Positions 1 to 7,925 are shown, counted from the stretch's first letter. The stretch: DNA of 10,000 nt from Actinidia chinensis (GCA_009663005.1 CM018906.1:23240736-23250735), one strand, 5' to 3'. Notes: a model not told the origin generated them from the letters alone. Numbers and translations: made by a program.

Positions 1-76
1 CATCCCTTAATACTAAGATTTAAAACAGAAATAAAAATGAAAATAGCTAAATCCCACCATTCACCATGGCCTTGCT

Positions 77-1261
77 TTATTCTGAATCATCATCCTCGTT
101 TTCTTCCTCTTTGTCATTTTCCTCCTCCTCCTCAGATGATTCTGTACCTTCCGATGGTATGTAGGGTATGCCAGTATATTGTTTTGTTGCTTGAATATAG
201 TAATCAAGGTTATGGTTGATATCAGACTGGCGGCACAGAAGTTTCTTGATGTAGCCTTCTATCCTTGCCTTCTAGGACTTCTTTTTCTTTGGTAGTGGTG
301 CTATGGAAGTTGATGGAATATCAACTTGTTCTGTAGGTGGGATCACAGGATGATGTGACATTGTTGTGCTTTTTTTGACCGATGCCATTGTAATTGGTCC
401 TATGGATGGTAGTAGTAGACCATCGCCAACCATGACCGTTACTCCATCCATTTTACATAACTGAGAAACCATTGCCACAAATGGCATATTGGACCTAGGT
501 GGGGATTTTTCTTTGAAAGCCACTATTTCGTTCCTTATGCATTCGGCAACATCAATCACAATCGAGTTCATCATGATATACAAAAATTCAGCGTCAGACA
601 ACTTAAGCTCTTTTTCAAACCTTGTTGGGGCTATGTTGTAATGAAGGATTTTGGTCATTAGTTTATACTCTGCTTCATCCGCCCCGACATAAATTTTCCT
701 CCTTTGTAATTCTCAAGATTCACATAAATGGCGTTGGTATAGACTTCTATTATAAGAGGGGAAAATTTTCTATTGGGGCATTGAATTTGATCTTCGCTAG
801 ATCGGACATAGTGCAAGTATGAGGCAATTGTGTCAGCGGTTACTATGATCGTTTTGCCCTGAACCTTACTCTTATGGTATCAAAGACATTAATTTTCATG
901 TTTTCATAAAATTCCACACACATTCCCCGATGGTACCCGTCCACCTTATTAAAGAAAAAATCTAACCCCTGTTTGACAGTTTACATATGGTAATAACATC
1001 AATAATCTATTCTCGTAGCACTAGTATTTCATAAGTAACTCCCCTCATTTTTATCAATTTTTTCTATTTCGCTCTATCTTTCTTAGCCTTCTCTTTCCTT
1101 CGTTGGGCATCATTCGGGCCTAGAGGTAATTCTTCTGATCTCTCACCATCGGATTTTGACTGCGAGTCTTCACCAATAACATGACCTCTTTTCCTTTTTC
1201 TAGAATTTCCTCCCCATGATGATCCCTACCCAGTTTTCTTACCTCATCCCCTTCCTGCCAT
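77..1261 (-). pseudogene. Decayed 'putative plant transposon protein' gene
   Basis: The gene reads leftward from an ATG at 1261-1259. The N-terminus is Gly/Arg/Lys-rich with an NLS-like RKRKRG, then a charged Ser/Glu/Lys segment ending near 1050. In-frame stops interrupt this part (TGA at 1246-1244, then several TAGs). Around 930-880 the motif MCVEFYENMK is legible, matching the V-EFY-N pattern of the plant family annotated as 'putative plant transposon protein domain'. The stretch 658-275 is open (128 residues) and includes DVAECIRNEI and PFVAMVSQLCK, also family-like. One TAG (274-272) precedes an in-frame tail with an acidic run (SSEEEEENDKEEENEDDDSE) and a terminal TAA at 79-77. At least two frameshifts lie between 660 and 900. 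The molecular function of this family is not established. It may be an insertion in, or a neighbour of, the retrotransposon at 1763. The assignment is by recognition; the pseudogene status is directly visible. Confidence 0.7.
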
Positions 1262-1762
1262 AACCTTACAACCCATTAACACACAAACAACCACCAATAA
1301 CATAGCCATTAGAACATTCATCAATCAACCAACTACTAACTTAGTAGATTCGTTCAAGATTTGGGCCATTTGGTTTGTGGGTTTTGGGATAAATCTGGAA
1401 ATATTCTAAAGTGTAAATCTAAGGTTTTGGGTAAAAATGTATGTTTTAAAGCTTCTAAAATGTAAATCCAAAGAAAATTTTTAAAACTAATTGAAATAGT
1501 TAAGATTTGGGATTTCACCTCTTTGAAGTTTTAACAATGGTGAAAACTTTTCCCAAGAGATAGAGGATGAGAGAGAGAGCCTTTTTCCTTCAGATCCAAA
1601 TGTTTTTGAAGTGATTTGGTGAGGTTTATGAGGGATTTGATAGGTTTTATAGGAGTTTTGGAAGGGGAAGAGTTGGTTTAGGAGCGATAGAGAGTTTGAG
1701 GGAGAGAAAGAGACGGCTATGGGAAAGAAATGTGAAAGGTTTAGGGTTTTGGTGTCCTACTA
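1262..1762 (-). promoter_or_regulatory. Leader and putative promoter of the 77-1261 pseudogene
   Basis: No coding sequence is visible in this 500-bp stretch. On the minus strand, 1750-1680 reads as a typical plant transcript leader: a telo-box-like AAACCCTAA (plus-strand ttagggttt near 1741) followed by a long CT-rich tract. A TATAAAA lies at 1651-1645. Either the start site is near 1740 and this is all 5' UTR, or the TATA box is functional and transcription starts near 1615. An imperfect 49-bp repeat is present (ttctaaa at 1404 and at 1453 with related flanks). The right edge abuts reverse-transcriptase coding sequence without an obvious boundary sequence. The promoter role is inferred from composition and motifs only. 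Confidence 0.45.
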
Positions 1763-2130
1763 AAATATAGGATGACGCTGAACCCCTTCAAGTGTATCTT
1801 CAGCATTTCGTCAAGAAAATTCCATGGATTATTGGTGACCAAGCACGGAATTAAAGCGAATTCGAACCAAATTCAAGCTCTACTTGTAATGAGCTCACCT
1901 AAGAACATACATGAGGTGCAACAGTTGACCAGGCAAGCAGCCGGCTTTAACAATTTTGTCTTAAAATTGGCAGATAAGTGTTTGTCATTTTTTAAGATTC
2001 TGAGGGAAAAAAGGGCTTTAAGTGGATAGCAGAGTTTGACGTGGTATTCCAGAAGCTAAAGGAATATCTTGGATCACCTCCTCTACTCACAGTTCCTAAC
2101 ATGGGTGAGGAGCTTACCCTGTATCATTCC
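1763..2130 (+). pseudogene. Reverse transcriptase C-terminal (thumb) remnant
   Basis: Residues read MTLNPFKCIF, then KFHGLLVTKHGIKAN, then NIHEVQQLTRQAAGFNNFV and ADKCLSFFKILR, then (after a frameshift and a TAG near 2027) FQKLKEYLGSPPLL. These are the standard gypsy RT segments 'LNP-KC-F', 'LG--V---GI--N', 'I-EVQ-LTG--A-LNRF' and 'F--LK-YL-SPPLL'. The palm with the catalytic aspartates would lie upstream and is missing. Similarity ends after EELTLYH near 2130, where the sequence jumps to the far side of the usual RNase H. Confidence 0.9.
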
Positions 2131-2265
2131 AGGATCTTACTCAAATGGTCCATTGAGTTGAGTGAATTTCACATCAGTTATCAACCAAGGATGGAAATCA
2201 AAGACCAAGCATTGGCGAATTTCATAGATGAGTTTACACATGACGTCGCTCTAAAGCCCAAGTGA
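2131..2265 (+). pseudogene. Connection segment downstream of the deleted gypsy RNase H
   Basis: The frame reads ILLKWSIELSEFHISYQPR, then KDQALANFIDEF. In Tat polyproteins this 'LLKW-IELSEFDI-Y-PR---KGQALADF--EFT' segment follows the ordinary gypsy RNase H. Here it follows the RT end directly, so the RNase H body between them has been removed. The join is in frame with the preceding LTLYHS, within the 2041-2265 open stretch. That the gap is a deletion rather than an ancestral absence is inferred from the usual domain order. Confidence 0.75.
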
Positions 2266-2319
2266 CTCTTTCTGAGGTAAAGACCAATGAAGAATAGAAC
2301 TAGGATGAAGACCTTGCCA

Positions 2320-2700
2320 AGTGAAAACTATTTGTGGACAGGTCGTCAAACCAATATGGCTGTAGCGCAGGACTTGTTCTCCAAACTCTTTCAAGAGAGT
2401 AGATGGAATATGCTCTACGTATATGATTCAAAGCCACATACAATGAAGCTGAGTATAAGGCTCTTCTTGCTGGATTAAGAGTTGCAACAAAATTGGGTGT
2501 AGAATCCTTGGATGCCTTCAGCGATAATCAACTTATGGTAAATCAGGTGTAGAGGGATTATCTCACCAATGATCTATGAATAGTGGCATATCTGGATGAA
2601 GTGAAAGCCATGTCAACAAAAATTAGAAAGTTCAAGATTTGCCAAATCCTTAAAGAGGAGAACAAGAAGGCTGATGCCTTGGCTAACTTCATCTCAGCCT
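2320..2700 (+). pseudogene. Archaeal-type second RNase H (aRNH) remnant
   Basis: The enzyme would cleave RNA in RNA/DNA hybrids during reverse transcription; Tat elements carry this as a second RNase H. All four expected acidic residues are legible: D in LFVDRSSN (2337-2339), E in AEYKALLAGLR (2451-2453), D in FSDNQLMVNQV (2523-2525) and D in KKADALANF (2673-2675). The last three share one frame, interrupted by TAG 2550-2552 and TGA 2577-2579. The first is in another frame, so an indel lies between about 2385 and 2440. Past 2700 a linker continues to the integrase region with a stop at 2856-2858. Confidence 0.85.
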
Positions 2701-2979
2701 TTGAGTTCCTCTCGGATAGGAGTATACCTCTGAAGTTCTTGCCAAGTTCTAGTATTGACATCTCTGAAACTGTTTGTCAAACCATAGCAGATCCGACGTG
2801 GATGGACGATATCATTGCCAATATCAAAGATGGAAAACTGCCATCAAACAAGCTTTAGGCACGACGGATCCAATATCAATCAACTAGATTTTGCCTTATC
2901 TGAGAAACTTTATACAAGAGGTCTTTCTCAGGTCCATTCTTGAGATGTCTCCAACCTAAGGAAGTGGATTACATGCTTA

Positions 2980-4095
2980 GGTAGATTCATGAAGGCATCT
3001 ACGAAAATCACTCAAGGGTGAGATCACTGACAAAAAAAGTAGTTCGCAAAGGGAATTTTTGGCCTTAGATGGAGTGAGATACGATGGCATTCACTAGGAA
3101 ATGTGACAAATGCTAGAGGTTTGCTCTAGTCAATCATCTTCCCATACCGAAACAGTGCCAATGACCAATCCATGGCCATTTTCTTAGTGGGGAATAGATA
3201 TACTTGGATCTCTACCTCAGGCTCCATTCTAGAGAAAGTTCTTGATTGTCGCCATAGACTATTTCATAAAGTGGATAGAAGCAGAACCTCTTGCCAAAAT
3301 CATAGAAAAGAATGTTAAGAATTTTGTTTGGAAAAGTATCGTCTGTCGATTTGGAATTCCAAAGGTGATTGTATTGGACAATACCAAACAATTTGGAAAA
3401 ATATCGTCTGTCGATTTGGAATTCCAAAGGTGATTGTATTGGACAATACCAAACAGTTTGATAATGATAGGTTCAGGCTCTTTTGTTCGGACCTCGCCAT
3501 CTCCATCATTTCTCCTCGCCCGGTCATCTCCAAGCAAATGGTCAAGTAGAAGTCACCAACAGAACAATCCTAAGGAATCTAAAGGCCAAATTAGAGAAGT
3601 CCAAGGGTGAGTGGGCAAAAGACCTCCCAAGTATACTTAGGGCTTACCACACGACAGGCAGGATCCCTACAGGTGAGATACTATACTCTACGATTTATGG
3701 AACAGAGTCAATGATACCAGTGGAGATAGGAATTCTGAACTACAGAACCTTAAATTTCAACAAGAAAATCAACAAAGCTGAGCTAAGACTTAACCTTGAT
3801 CTCCTTAACGAAAATAGGGAGAGAGTTGAGGTACGCCAAGCTGGCTACAAGCACCAAGTTACCAAGTACTATAACCAAAGGGTCAAGCATAGATCATTTT
3901 TGCATGGTGGTTTAGGTTTGAGAAAAGTCACTTTGTCTACAAAGGAGCCCAATGCTGGAAAGCTCGGCCCTACGTGGGAAGGCCCTACAAAGTTGTAAAA
4001 TTATCCAGACCGGGAATTTATTGGTTAGAAGACAGAATGGGAAAGCACTACCTCATCCCTAGAACGCTTAACATTTGAAGAAATACTACCAGTAG
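2980..4095 (+). pseudogene. Integrase remnant: HHCC zinc finger, DDE core, GPY module
   Basis: The N-terminal zinc finger is legible as H (2988-2990), H (3009-3011, H-X6-H), C (3102-3104) and C (3111-3113, KCDKC), in one frame with a stop between. The catalytic core has D1 in WGIDILG (3197-3199), D2 in VIVLDN (3377-3379, repeated at 3442-3444) and E in NGQVEVTNRT (3549-3551). The second D2 copy to E is 107 nt, one short of the 108 nt expected for D-X35-E, which places a one-base loss near 3500. A TAG at 3230-3232 and a 65-bp tandem duplication also break the core. The C-terminus shows GKLGPTWEGP, the GPY/F-type module, with a frameshift at about 3988, then HLKKYYQ and the stop. No chromodomain follows, as expected for Tat. 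Confidence 0.92.
3327..3456 (+). repeat. 65-bp tandem duplication inside the integrase core
   Basis: Two adjacent copies, 3327-3391 and 3392-3456, differ at only two positions by eye (g/a at 3336/3401 and a/g at 3391/3456). Each begins with tttgga, and a further tttg follows the second copy, so the repeat is bounded by short direct repeats, consistent with slippage or template switching. The unit contains the codon for the second catalytic aspartate and shifts the frame because 65 is not a multiple of three. The near identity suggests it is young relative to the rest of the decay. Confidence 0.97.
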
Positions 4096-4640
4096 TTCGT
4101 ATAGTCGCCATGACAAGATAATGTTGCCAAAATTTGATGTTCGCCAAACTCTCCATATAATTATGATTTTATTCACCAAAAACTCGTAATTATGGTCACC
4201 AATTTCTGTGCAATTAAGGTTATGTCAATAAAATAATGAATTCTCCAATTCAAGTTTAATTATCTCACCAAAAGTATCGATCTCGCCTTATTGAATTTTG
4301 TTGCCAAATTCACAATTTTATTCTCCATGATGTTGCCAGTTCGCCACATAAATGGATTAAAACAAATTGTTATTATCGCCAATATCAAGATTGCTTATTT
4401 GCTTGTTATTGAGATATTTGCAAATTAATCACTAAGGCATCTTGATCACCAAAGTTAACTCGCCATGATAATCTGATCGCCATAATTAAGCTTGTTATTT
4501 TCCTAATTAAGGTGAATTAAACTTAAAATGCTCGTGCGACGATTATGTTCACTAGATGGTCAAATTATATTCGCCAAATTTACTTCGCCAATCACTAGTT
4601 TTATTCGCCAAATTCATGACACATGGTATTGGCAAAGTAA
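4096..4640 (+). repeat. AT-rich spacer with about 19 dispersed CNCCA words
   Basis: This non-coding spacer follows pol. The word C/T-N-CCA, most often CGCCAAAT, CGCCAT or CACCAA, recurs irregularly every 15-60 bp against an AT-rich background (for example near 4106, 4126, 4143, 4174, 4198, 4267, 4303, 4342, 4378, 4447, 4462, 4481, 4572, 4587 and 4607). No fixed period is obvious, so it is not a clean satellite. In Tat elements the region between pol and the 3' LTR is known to be hypervariable and often tandemly repeated; this may be a decayed example. No ORF is supported here. Confidence 0.6.
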
Positions 4641-4870
4641 GCAAATACTATGCAAATAAATAAAAGAGACAAGTACAAAATAACAAAAAATATTTTTCAT
4701 TCACTGAAGGAGCAAGGATTACATATCGCCATCCAAAAAGGATTAAGGTTATCTTGCCATTACAAAAAGGAGAAAAATTTACAAGTATTTTAGGGATAGA
4801 GGGGGTTGGTATCACCTTTCTCCCCATTCTCCTTGTCCTTCTCCTCTTTCTTCTCCCCGTCATTCACTCA

Positions 4871-4915
4871 TTCTTCCTCCTCCTCCTCCTCTTCTTCCTC
4901 TTCCTCTTCCTCCTC
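4871..4915. repeat. Pyrimidine-rich (CTT/CCT) low-complexity tract
   Basis: The plus strand is an almost pure CT tract. On the minus strand it encodes the poly-glutamate tail of the antisense gene in one frame and a Lys/Arg run in the shifted frame. The frame that joins to the upstream DADLL gives Arg/Lys, so a one-base slip lies at the tract's edge near 4917. Confidence 0.9.
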
Positions 4916-5327
4916 AGCAGATCAGCATCAATCCTCATGCCTTGGATGTCGTGGTCGAGGTGAAGACGACTAATTTGCCTATTGTAGAAGTCAAAGCCCT
5001 TGTCAAAATACCTGGAAGTTATAAATTCAATGGCCTCCTGAAATTCATCCGAGGCCTTGAACTCCGCAATGGCCTTCTTCTTCAGCTCGGCCATCTCTGC
5101 CTCCAACCTCAGCACAGTAGCATCCCATTCCTCCCTCATCTTTTGGAGCTCCTCAGTGGCCTTCTTCTTCTGATCATTGAGCTCAGCCACTAGTCTTTCT
5201 AGTTTTAAGGCACGTTGCTGAGCACGGGCCATCTTAATCCAGTTGATTCAGCTCAGACATACTGAATCATTGCTTCTTCCTTCATTTCCCTACCTTGCCC
5301 AGCTAGAGAAGATGCAAGCACCACCAC

Positions 5328-5398
5328 CTGCAAGAAGTCAAACTTGTCAGAAAGATGAAAATGCAAAAAATGATTTTGACTTAAAGAAGGACAATTAC
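5328..5398 (-). other. Intron 3 of the antisense gene (71 bp, phase 0)
   Basis: The minus strand reads FFHGVGE followed by gag|gtaattg at 5398, then 71 bp, then ttgacttcttgcag|gtggtg at 5328. The following exon continues VVVLASSLAGQGREM in phase 0. In recognised relatives the same region reads as an uninterrupted '-S-HALGQAVVLASSLA'-type segment, which supports this exact junction. Splice sites exist only on the minus strand, confirming the gene's orientation. Confidence 0.75.
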
Positions 5399-5864
5399 CT
5401 CTCCAACCCCATGAAAGAACTGCGAGATCACCTGGTCAAGGTATAATTTCTCTACTTGTTCCTTGTCAGCAGGTGGGATCACTCCCTCTAGTAGGTTTTT
5501 CGCCACGGCAGGATTTCCCAACATTAAGGCTTTGGGCCCCAAAATAGCACCAGCATTAGTCAAGGTACCTTCCTCGGCAACTGCCATGCTCAATGTCTTA
5601 CTCGACACTGCCTTAACCTTGGCAGAGGCCTTAATGGAAAACCCCTTCTTTTTCTCCTCTAGCGGCAAGATGGGACCTTCTTCTTGGCATCAAATGCCAA
5701 TTTTTCCTATTTTGATGGTAAGATGCTTGGCACCTTCTCCCTAGGGTGTTTCTCATCGATGACTATCCCTTTTGCAGTCGGGGTCAACTTTGCTGCTAAA
5801 CTTACACCCTTGGATCCTTCCACCATCTGGGCGAGCTTCTTCAATCTTATTTTCTTTGACATAG

Positions 5865-5970
5865 CTGCAAAAAGAAATCCAACATTAGTTAATAAAAGAG
5901 GAGAATACTTAAGAAAAGAATGGAGATAGTATCATCTGATATGAGCTTGAGGGACAGCCGTAGATCCAAC
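5865..5970 (-). other. Candidate intron 2 of the antisense gene
   Basis: The acceptor is strong: ctttttgcag ends at 5865 and the next exon reads MSKKIRLKKLAQMVEG from ATG 5862. The donor is uncertain; a GT at 5970-5969 just past the Ser-rich stretch is the best candidate but gives the wrong phase in the present sequence. A donor lost to mutation, or a separate downstream gene starting at 5862, would also fit. Confidence 0.4.
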
Positions 5971-5980
5971 TAGGCCTCTG

Positions 5981-6002
5981 AGCTCAAGCTCGAGCTTGAG
6001 CT
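5981..6002. repeat. 22-bp perfect palindrome in a Ser-codon run
   Basis: Positions 5981-6002 equal their own reverse complement, centred on ctcgag. On the minus strand the palindrome encodes part of a run of serines (AGC/TCA/TCG codons) in the antisense gene. It probably arose from alternating AGC and TCN/TTG codons rather than as a selected site. Confidence 0.9.
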
Positions 6003-6411
6003 ACTTGATTCAAAACCAAGGATGAGTGGTTAGACTTTTTCCCCTAGTAGCCTTAACAATGTTATATCAGAAAGATGAGGTAAAACTTTTCTCATTTCCT
6101 TCCTGATAGTTCCTATGTATTCTACCGAGCTGTCATGGGAATGGTTGCCTTGGCGAGGTTCATCTCAGGAATGATGAGACTTACCCCCGTTGCTCGTAAC
6201 TGAAGCTGCACTGCTTGTCGGGATATCCTCGCCACTATCCCCTCTACTAGACGACAATGATTTAGAGCCGAGCTTAAAGCACATATGGAAATACTTTGAT
6301 TTGAGAACCTCTTTAATCGTGAAAAAGTTTCCTCTGATACTGAGTCTAGGATCCCATCAAGCTTTTCCTTCTCGGATGTGGTCAAGATAGGCAGTTTGTT
6401 GCAACGCTTAC

Positions 6412-6495
6412 CTAAAAAGGGAGAAACAATTATTAGTCATGAAAGAGGTGTTGCCCTTGTCAATTAAAGGAATGACTTAATAGAGAGAGATCAAC
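6412..6495 (-). other. Candidate intron 1 of the antisense gene
   Basis: On the minus strand a GT (6495-6494, in ctag|gttgat) and an AG (6413-6412, in ccctttttag) bound 84 bp. The acceptor has a good polypyrimidine tract. The upstream exon ends a conserved stretch (DDWEFS, then PWTF) and the downstream exon opens with KRCNKLPILTTSEKEKL, matching the usual break in related genes. The donor is weaker than the acceptor and was chosen by where similarity ends. Confidence 0.55.
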
Positions 6496-7324
6496 CTAGG
6501 GTGCCCTACGACCTCGAGACCCATGGAACTCTAACATCCCTAAATGTCCATGGAGAGAACTCCCAGTCATCTCTTAAGATAAAGAAGAATTTTTTCTTCC
6601 ATCCCTTGACATTGCTAGGGTACCCCCAAGTAGGGTCTTCTTTGACCTGGCCTTGAAGTAAAGCCATCCAGAGTCTAGCTTTGGGTTTTTGTACAAGATG
6701 AACAGGCTTCTAAACTTATTGAGGGACATAAAAAATTTATGAGCTCGCTATACCACCACCTTGTAGACAAGACTTTGCCATGCATTTGGAACGAGCTGAG
6801 CGAGAAAAATGTTATAAAAATAGAGGATTCTCTTAATAATAGATAGAGTGAAAGATGGAGGCCAACATGAGAGGCATCTTTGTAAAAGGCCATCTCTCCC
6901 AAGCGAGTAGACGTTATGGTCTCGTCTACCTGCATAGTCTAATTTGAATGCTTGGAGGAAAGGAATGAGATCTCTAAGGCGATCTAGCTCGCCATGAATC
7001 ATAATGTTAGTGTCCCTCTCAACTGGAGGGGGTGGTAACTGAGGGACTACCCTCAGGACTAGGGGGATCCTTCATTGGGAAATAAGGAAGTTAAGTGACC
7101 TCATCATCCATATATGGTTTTTCTCCTAGGTGGTCAAAAATCCAAGAGGTTGGAAAGTTTTCTAAGTCCAAGTTGCTTACATCATCGTCAACAGACATAA
7201 ACTATGGATTGAAAATTAAGGATGGAAGGGTAATACTTACTGAATGACTTAGATGAAAAAGGGATGGCAAACTTACAAGGGCGAGGTTTACGTCAGAGCA
7301 GAAGCAGTACTTCGTTACCACTAG

Positions 7325-7500
7325 CAACAGAAGATTATGCCGTATGGTGGAGCCCCTAATTTATAGGAAACACCAAGGGCTGAGATTTGTTCACTCCGAC
7401 GGCCAGGATCATGCGATGCTTCAAGTGCCGAGGTCGTAACCGTCGTTCCCGCCAAAACATCATCTCGCCATTAATGCGATCCTCCACGTGTCATCCCATA
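7325..7500 (-). promoter_or_regulatory. Putative promoter of the antisense gene: TATA, E2F-like, G-box
   Basis: Upstream of ATG 7198 on the minus strand lies CTATAAAT (7366-7359), which would place the start near 7330 and give a leader of about 130 bp. Eighty bp further upstream is TTTTGGCGGGAA (7457-7446), fitting the plant E2F consensus WTTSSCSS. At 7490-7485 is CACGTG in the context ACACGTGG, a G-box with the ABRE core. The sequence between 7200 and 7590 has no ORF. The motifs are seen directly; their activity is inferred. Confidence 0.55.
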
Positions 7501-7586
7501 AGGCAATGCCATCATTACATACTCATGTCATCCAACCAATAACCTATGATTCCTTACTCAAGGTACCATGTGTTTCACTTCAGCAT

Positions 7587-7603
7587 ATTGAGTAGGGGGC
7601 AAC
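7587..7603 (+). other. Polypurine tract before the 3' LTR
   Basis: The sequence attgagtagggggcaac sits immediately before the LTR start. The G-rich purine core (7591-7599) is where plus-strand DNA synthesis would be primed. The mirrored element at the right edge of the window has a comparable agtaagaaggcaac in the same place on the minus strand, which supports the boundary. Confidence 0.7.
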
Positions 7604-7739
7604 TAATGAGGAAAAATTCTCCACTTGCTAATTGGACCAAGGTGAACACCTTTCCCAAAGGGATCATGTGGCCAACACCACCTGTGATCCATGTTGAGCT
7701 CGCCTAGGCTCCCCAAATGATCTAACCGCCTTGCACCAC

Positions 7740-7761
7740 CACCTCGCCTATGGGCGAGGTG
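7740..7761 (+). repeat. Perfect 9-bp inverted repeat in U3
   Basis: CACCTCGCC (7740-7748) and GGCGAGGTG (7753-7761) are exact reverse complements separated by four bases (tatg), about 160 bp upstream of the LTR TATA box. It could form a hairpin or be a paired protein-binding site. The other LTR has a looser version of the same pair. Confidence 0.9.
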
Positions 7762-7918
7762 AACTATCTCGCTGGACCCTCCGTGGATAAGATCAATGTG
7801 AGACTCCATCTCCTCCCGGACTCCTACATTCACAATACCACCTCGATGGGATCTCCTTCCACACTTAGCCACCCAGAATTTTGTCGTAATCTCCTCACAC
7901 GGCTCTCCCTCTTCCATC

Positions 7919-7925
7919 TATAAAA
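7919..7925 (+). promoter_or_regulatory. LTR TATA box
   Basis: TATAAAA within ccatctataaaagg is conserved in sequence and context with the other LTR (9605-9599, minus strand). Transcription would start about 30 bp downstream, near 7950, defining the U3/R boundary. As a 3' LTR it could drive read-through into the flanking DNA at 8177 onward. Confidence 0.75.

Larger units (their letters stand above)
1763..4095 (+). pseudogene. pol: Tat-type pol remnant (RT end, RNase H, integrase)
   Basis: This is the 3' half of a gypsy polyprotein that would make reverse transcriptase, RNase H and integrase. Reading frames change repeatedly: RT end at 1772-2029, continuing in another frame at 2041-2265, RNase H at about 2330-2700, and integrase at about 2980-4095. 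Stops include TAG 2550-2552, TGA 2577-2579 and TAG 3230-3232. Frameshifts occur near 2035, 2280, 2400, 3390, 3500 and 3990. A deletion of roughly 130 codons lies near 2130, judged against family length from memory. The ancestral end is legible as HLKKYYQ and TAG at 4093-4095, the usual Tat terminus, with no chromodomain. The remnant cannot make a working enzyme. Confidence 0.93.
4790..7198 (-). pseudogene. Antisense ORF of the Tat element (Transposase_28-like, coiled coil, acidic tail)
   Basis: This intron-containing gene runs leftward, opposite to pol, as in Tat elements with an additional antisense ORF. It starts MSVDDDVSNLDLENFPTSW (ATG 7198-7196), with a TAA after 35 codons. The N-terminal domain (7002-6500) reads IFLAQLVPNAWQSLV, then SGWLYFKA, then YPSNVKGWKKKFFF and DDWEFS, resembling plant proteins annotated 'putative gypsy type transposon' (Pfam Transposase_28). 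The middle exon holds VEYIGTIRKEMRKVLPHL (about 6126-6060) and a Ser run. The next exon has a Lys-rich start and PADKEQVEKLYLDQV. The last has a heptad-like Glu/Lys/Leu helix (5232-5080), FKASDEFQEAI and YFDKGFDFYNRQI. A poly-Glu run ends at TGA 4870-4868, beyond which the same frame stays open to TAA 4792-4790. Several stops and frameshifts disable it. The protein's function is unknown; a gag-like or regulatory role is only speculation. Confidence 0.8.

Noticed and set aside
37..219. A plus-strand 60-codon ORF
   Set aside because: It is the reverse complement of the acidic, low-complexity tail of the minus-strand pseudogene.
3212..3545. Several overlapping minus-strand ORFs of 71-92 codons with repeated peptide segments
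   Set aside because: They are the reverse strand of the integrase and look repetitive only because of the 65-bp duplication.
4754..4963. A plus-strand ORF that looks like a hydrophobic membrane segment
   Set aside because: The Leu/Phe run is a reading of the CT-rich tract that encodes poly-Glu on the other strand.
5463..5744. Plus-strand ORFs opposite the antisense gene (also 4942-5193, 5684-5929 and 6190-6390)
   Set aside because: The opposite strand shows family-like motifs and splice sites; these are shadows.
6160..6185. A consensus splice donor gggtaagt on the minus strand
   Set aside because: Coding similarity continues straight through it (GKSHHS, then VEYIGTIRKEM), so it is probably not used.
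6675..6935. A minus-strand 86-codon ORF overlapping the antisense gene in another frame
   Set aside because: The frame beginning at 7002 carries the conserved LVPNAWQSLV motif; this one is an alternative frame.
7603..7917. A 104-codon minus-strand ORF
   Set aside because: It lies wholly inside the U3 of the 3' LTR, and I recognise no family in it; LTR boundaries explain the sequence.
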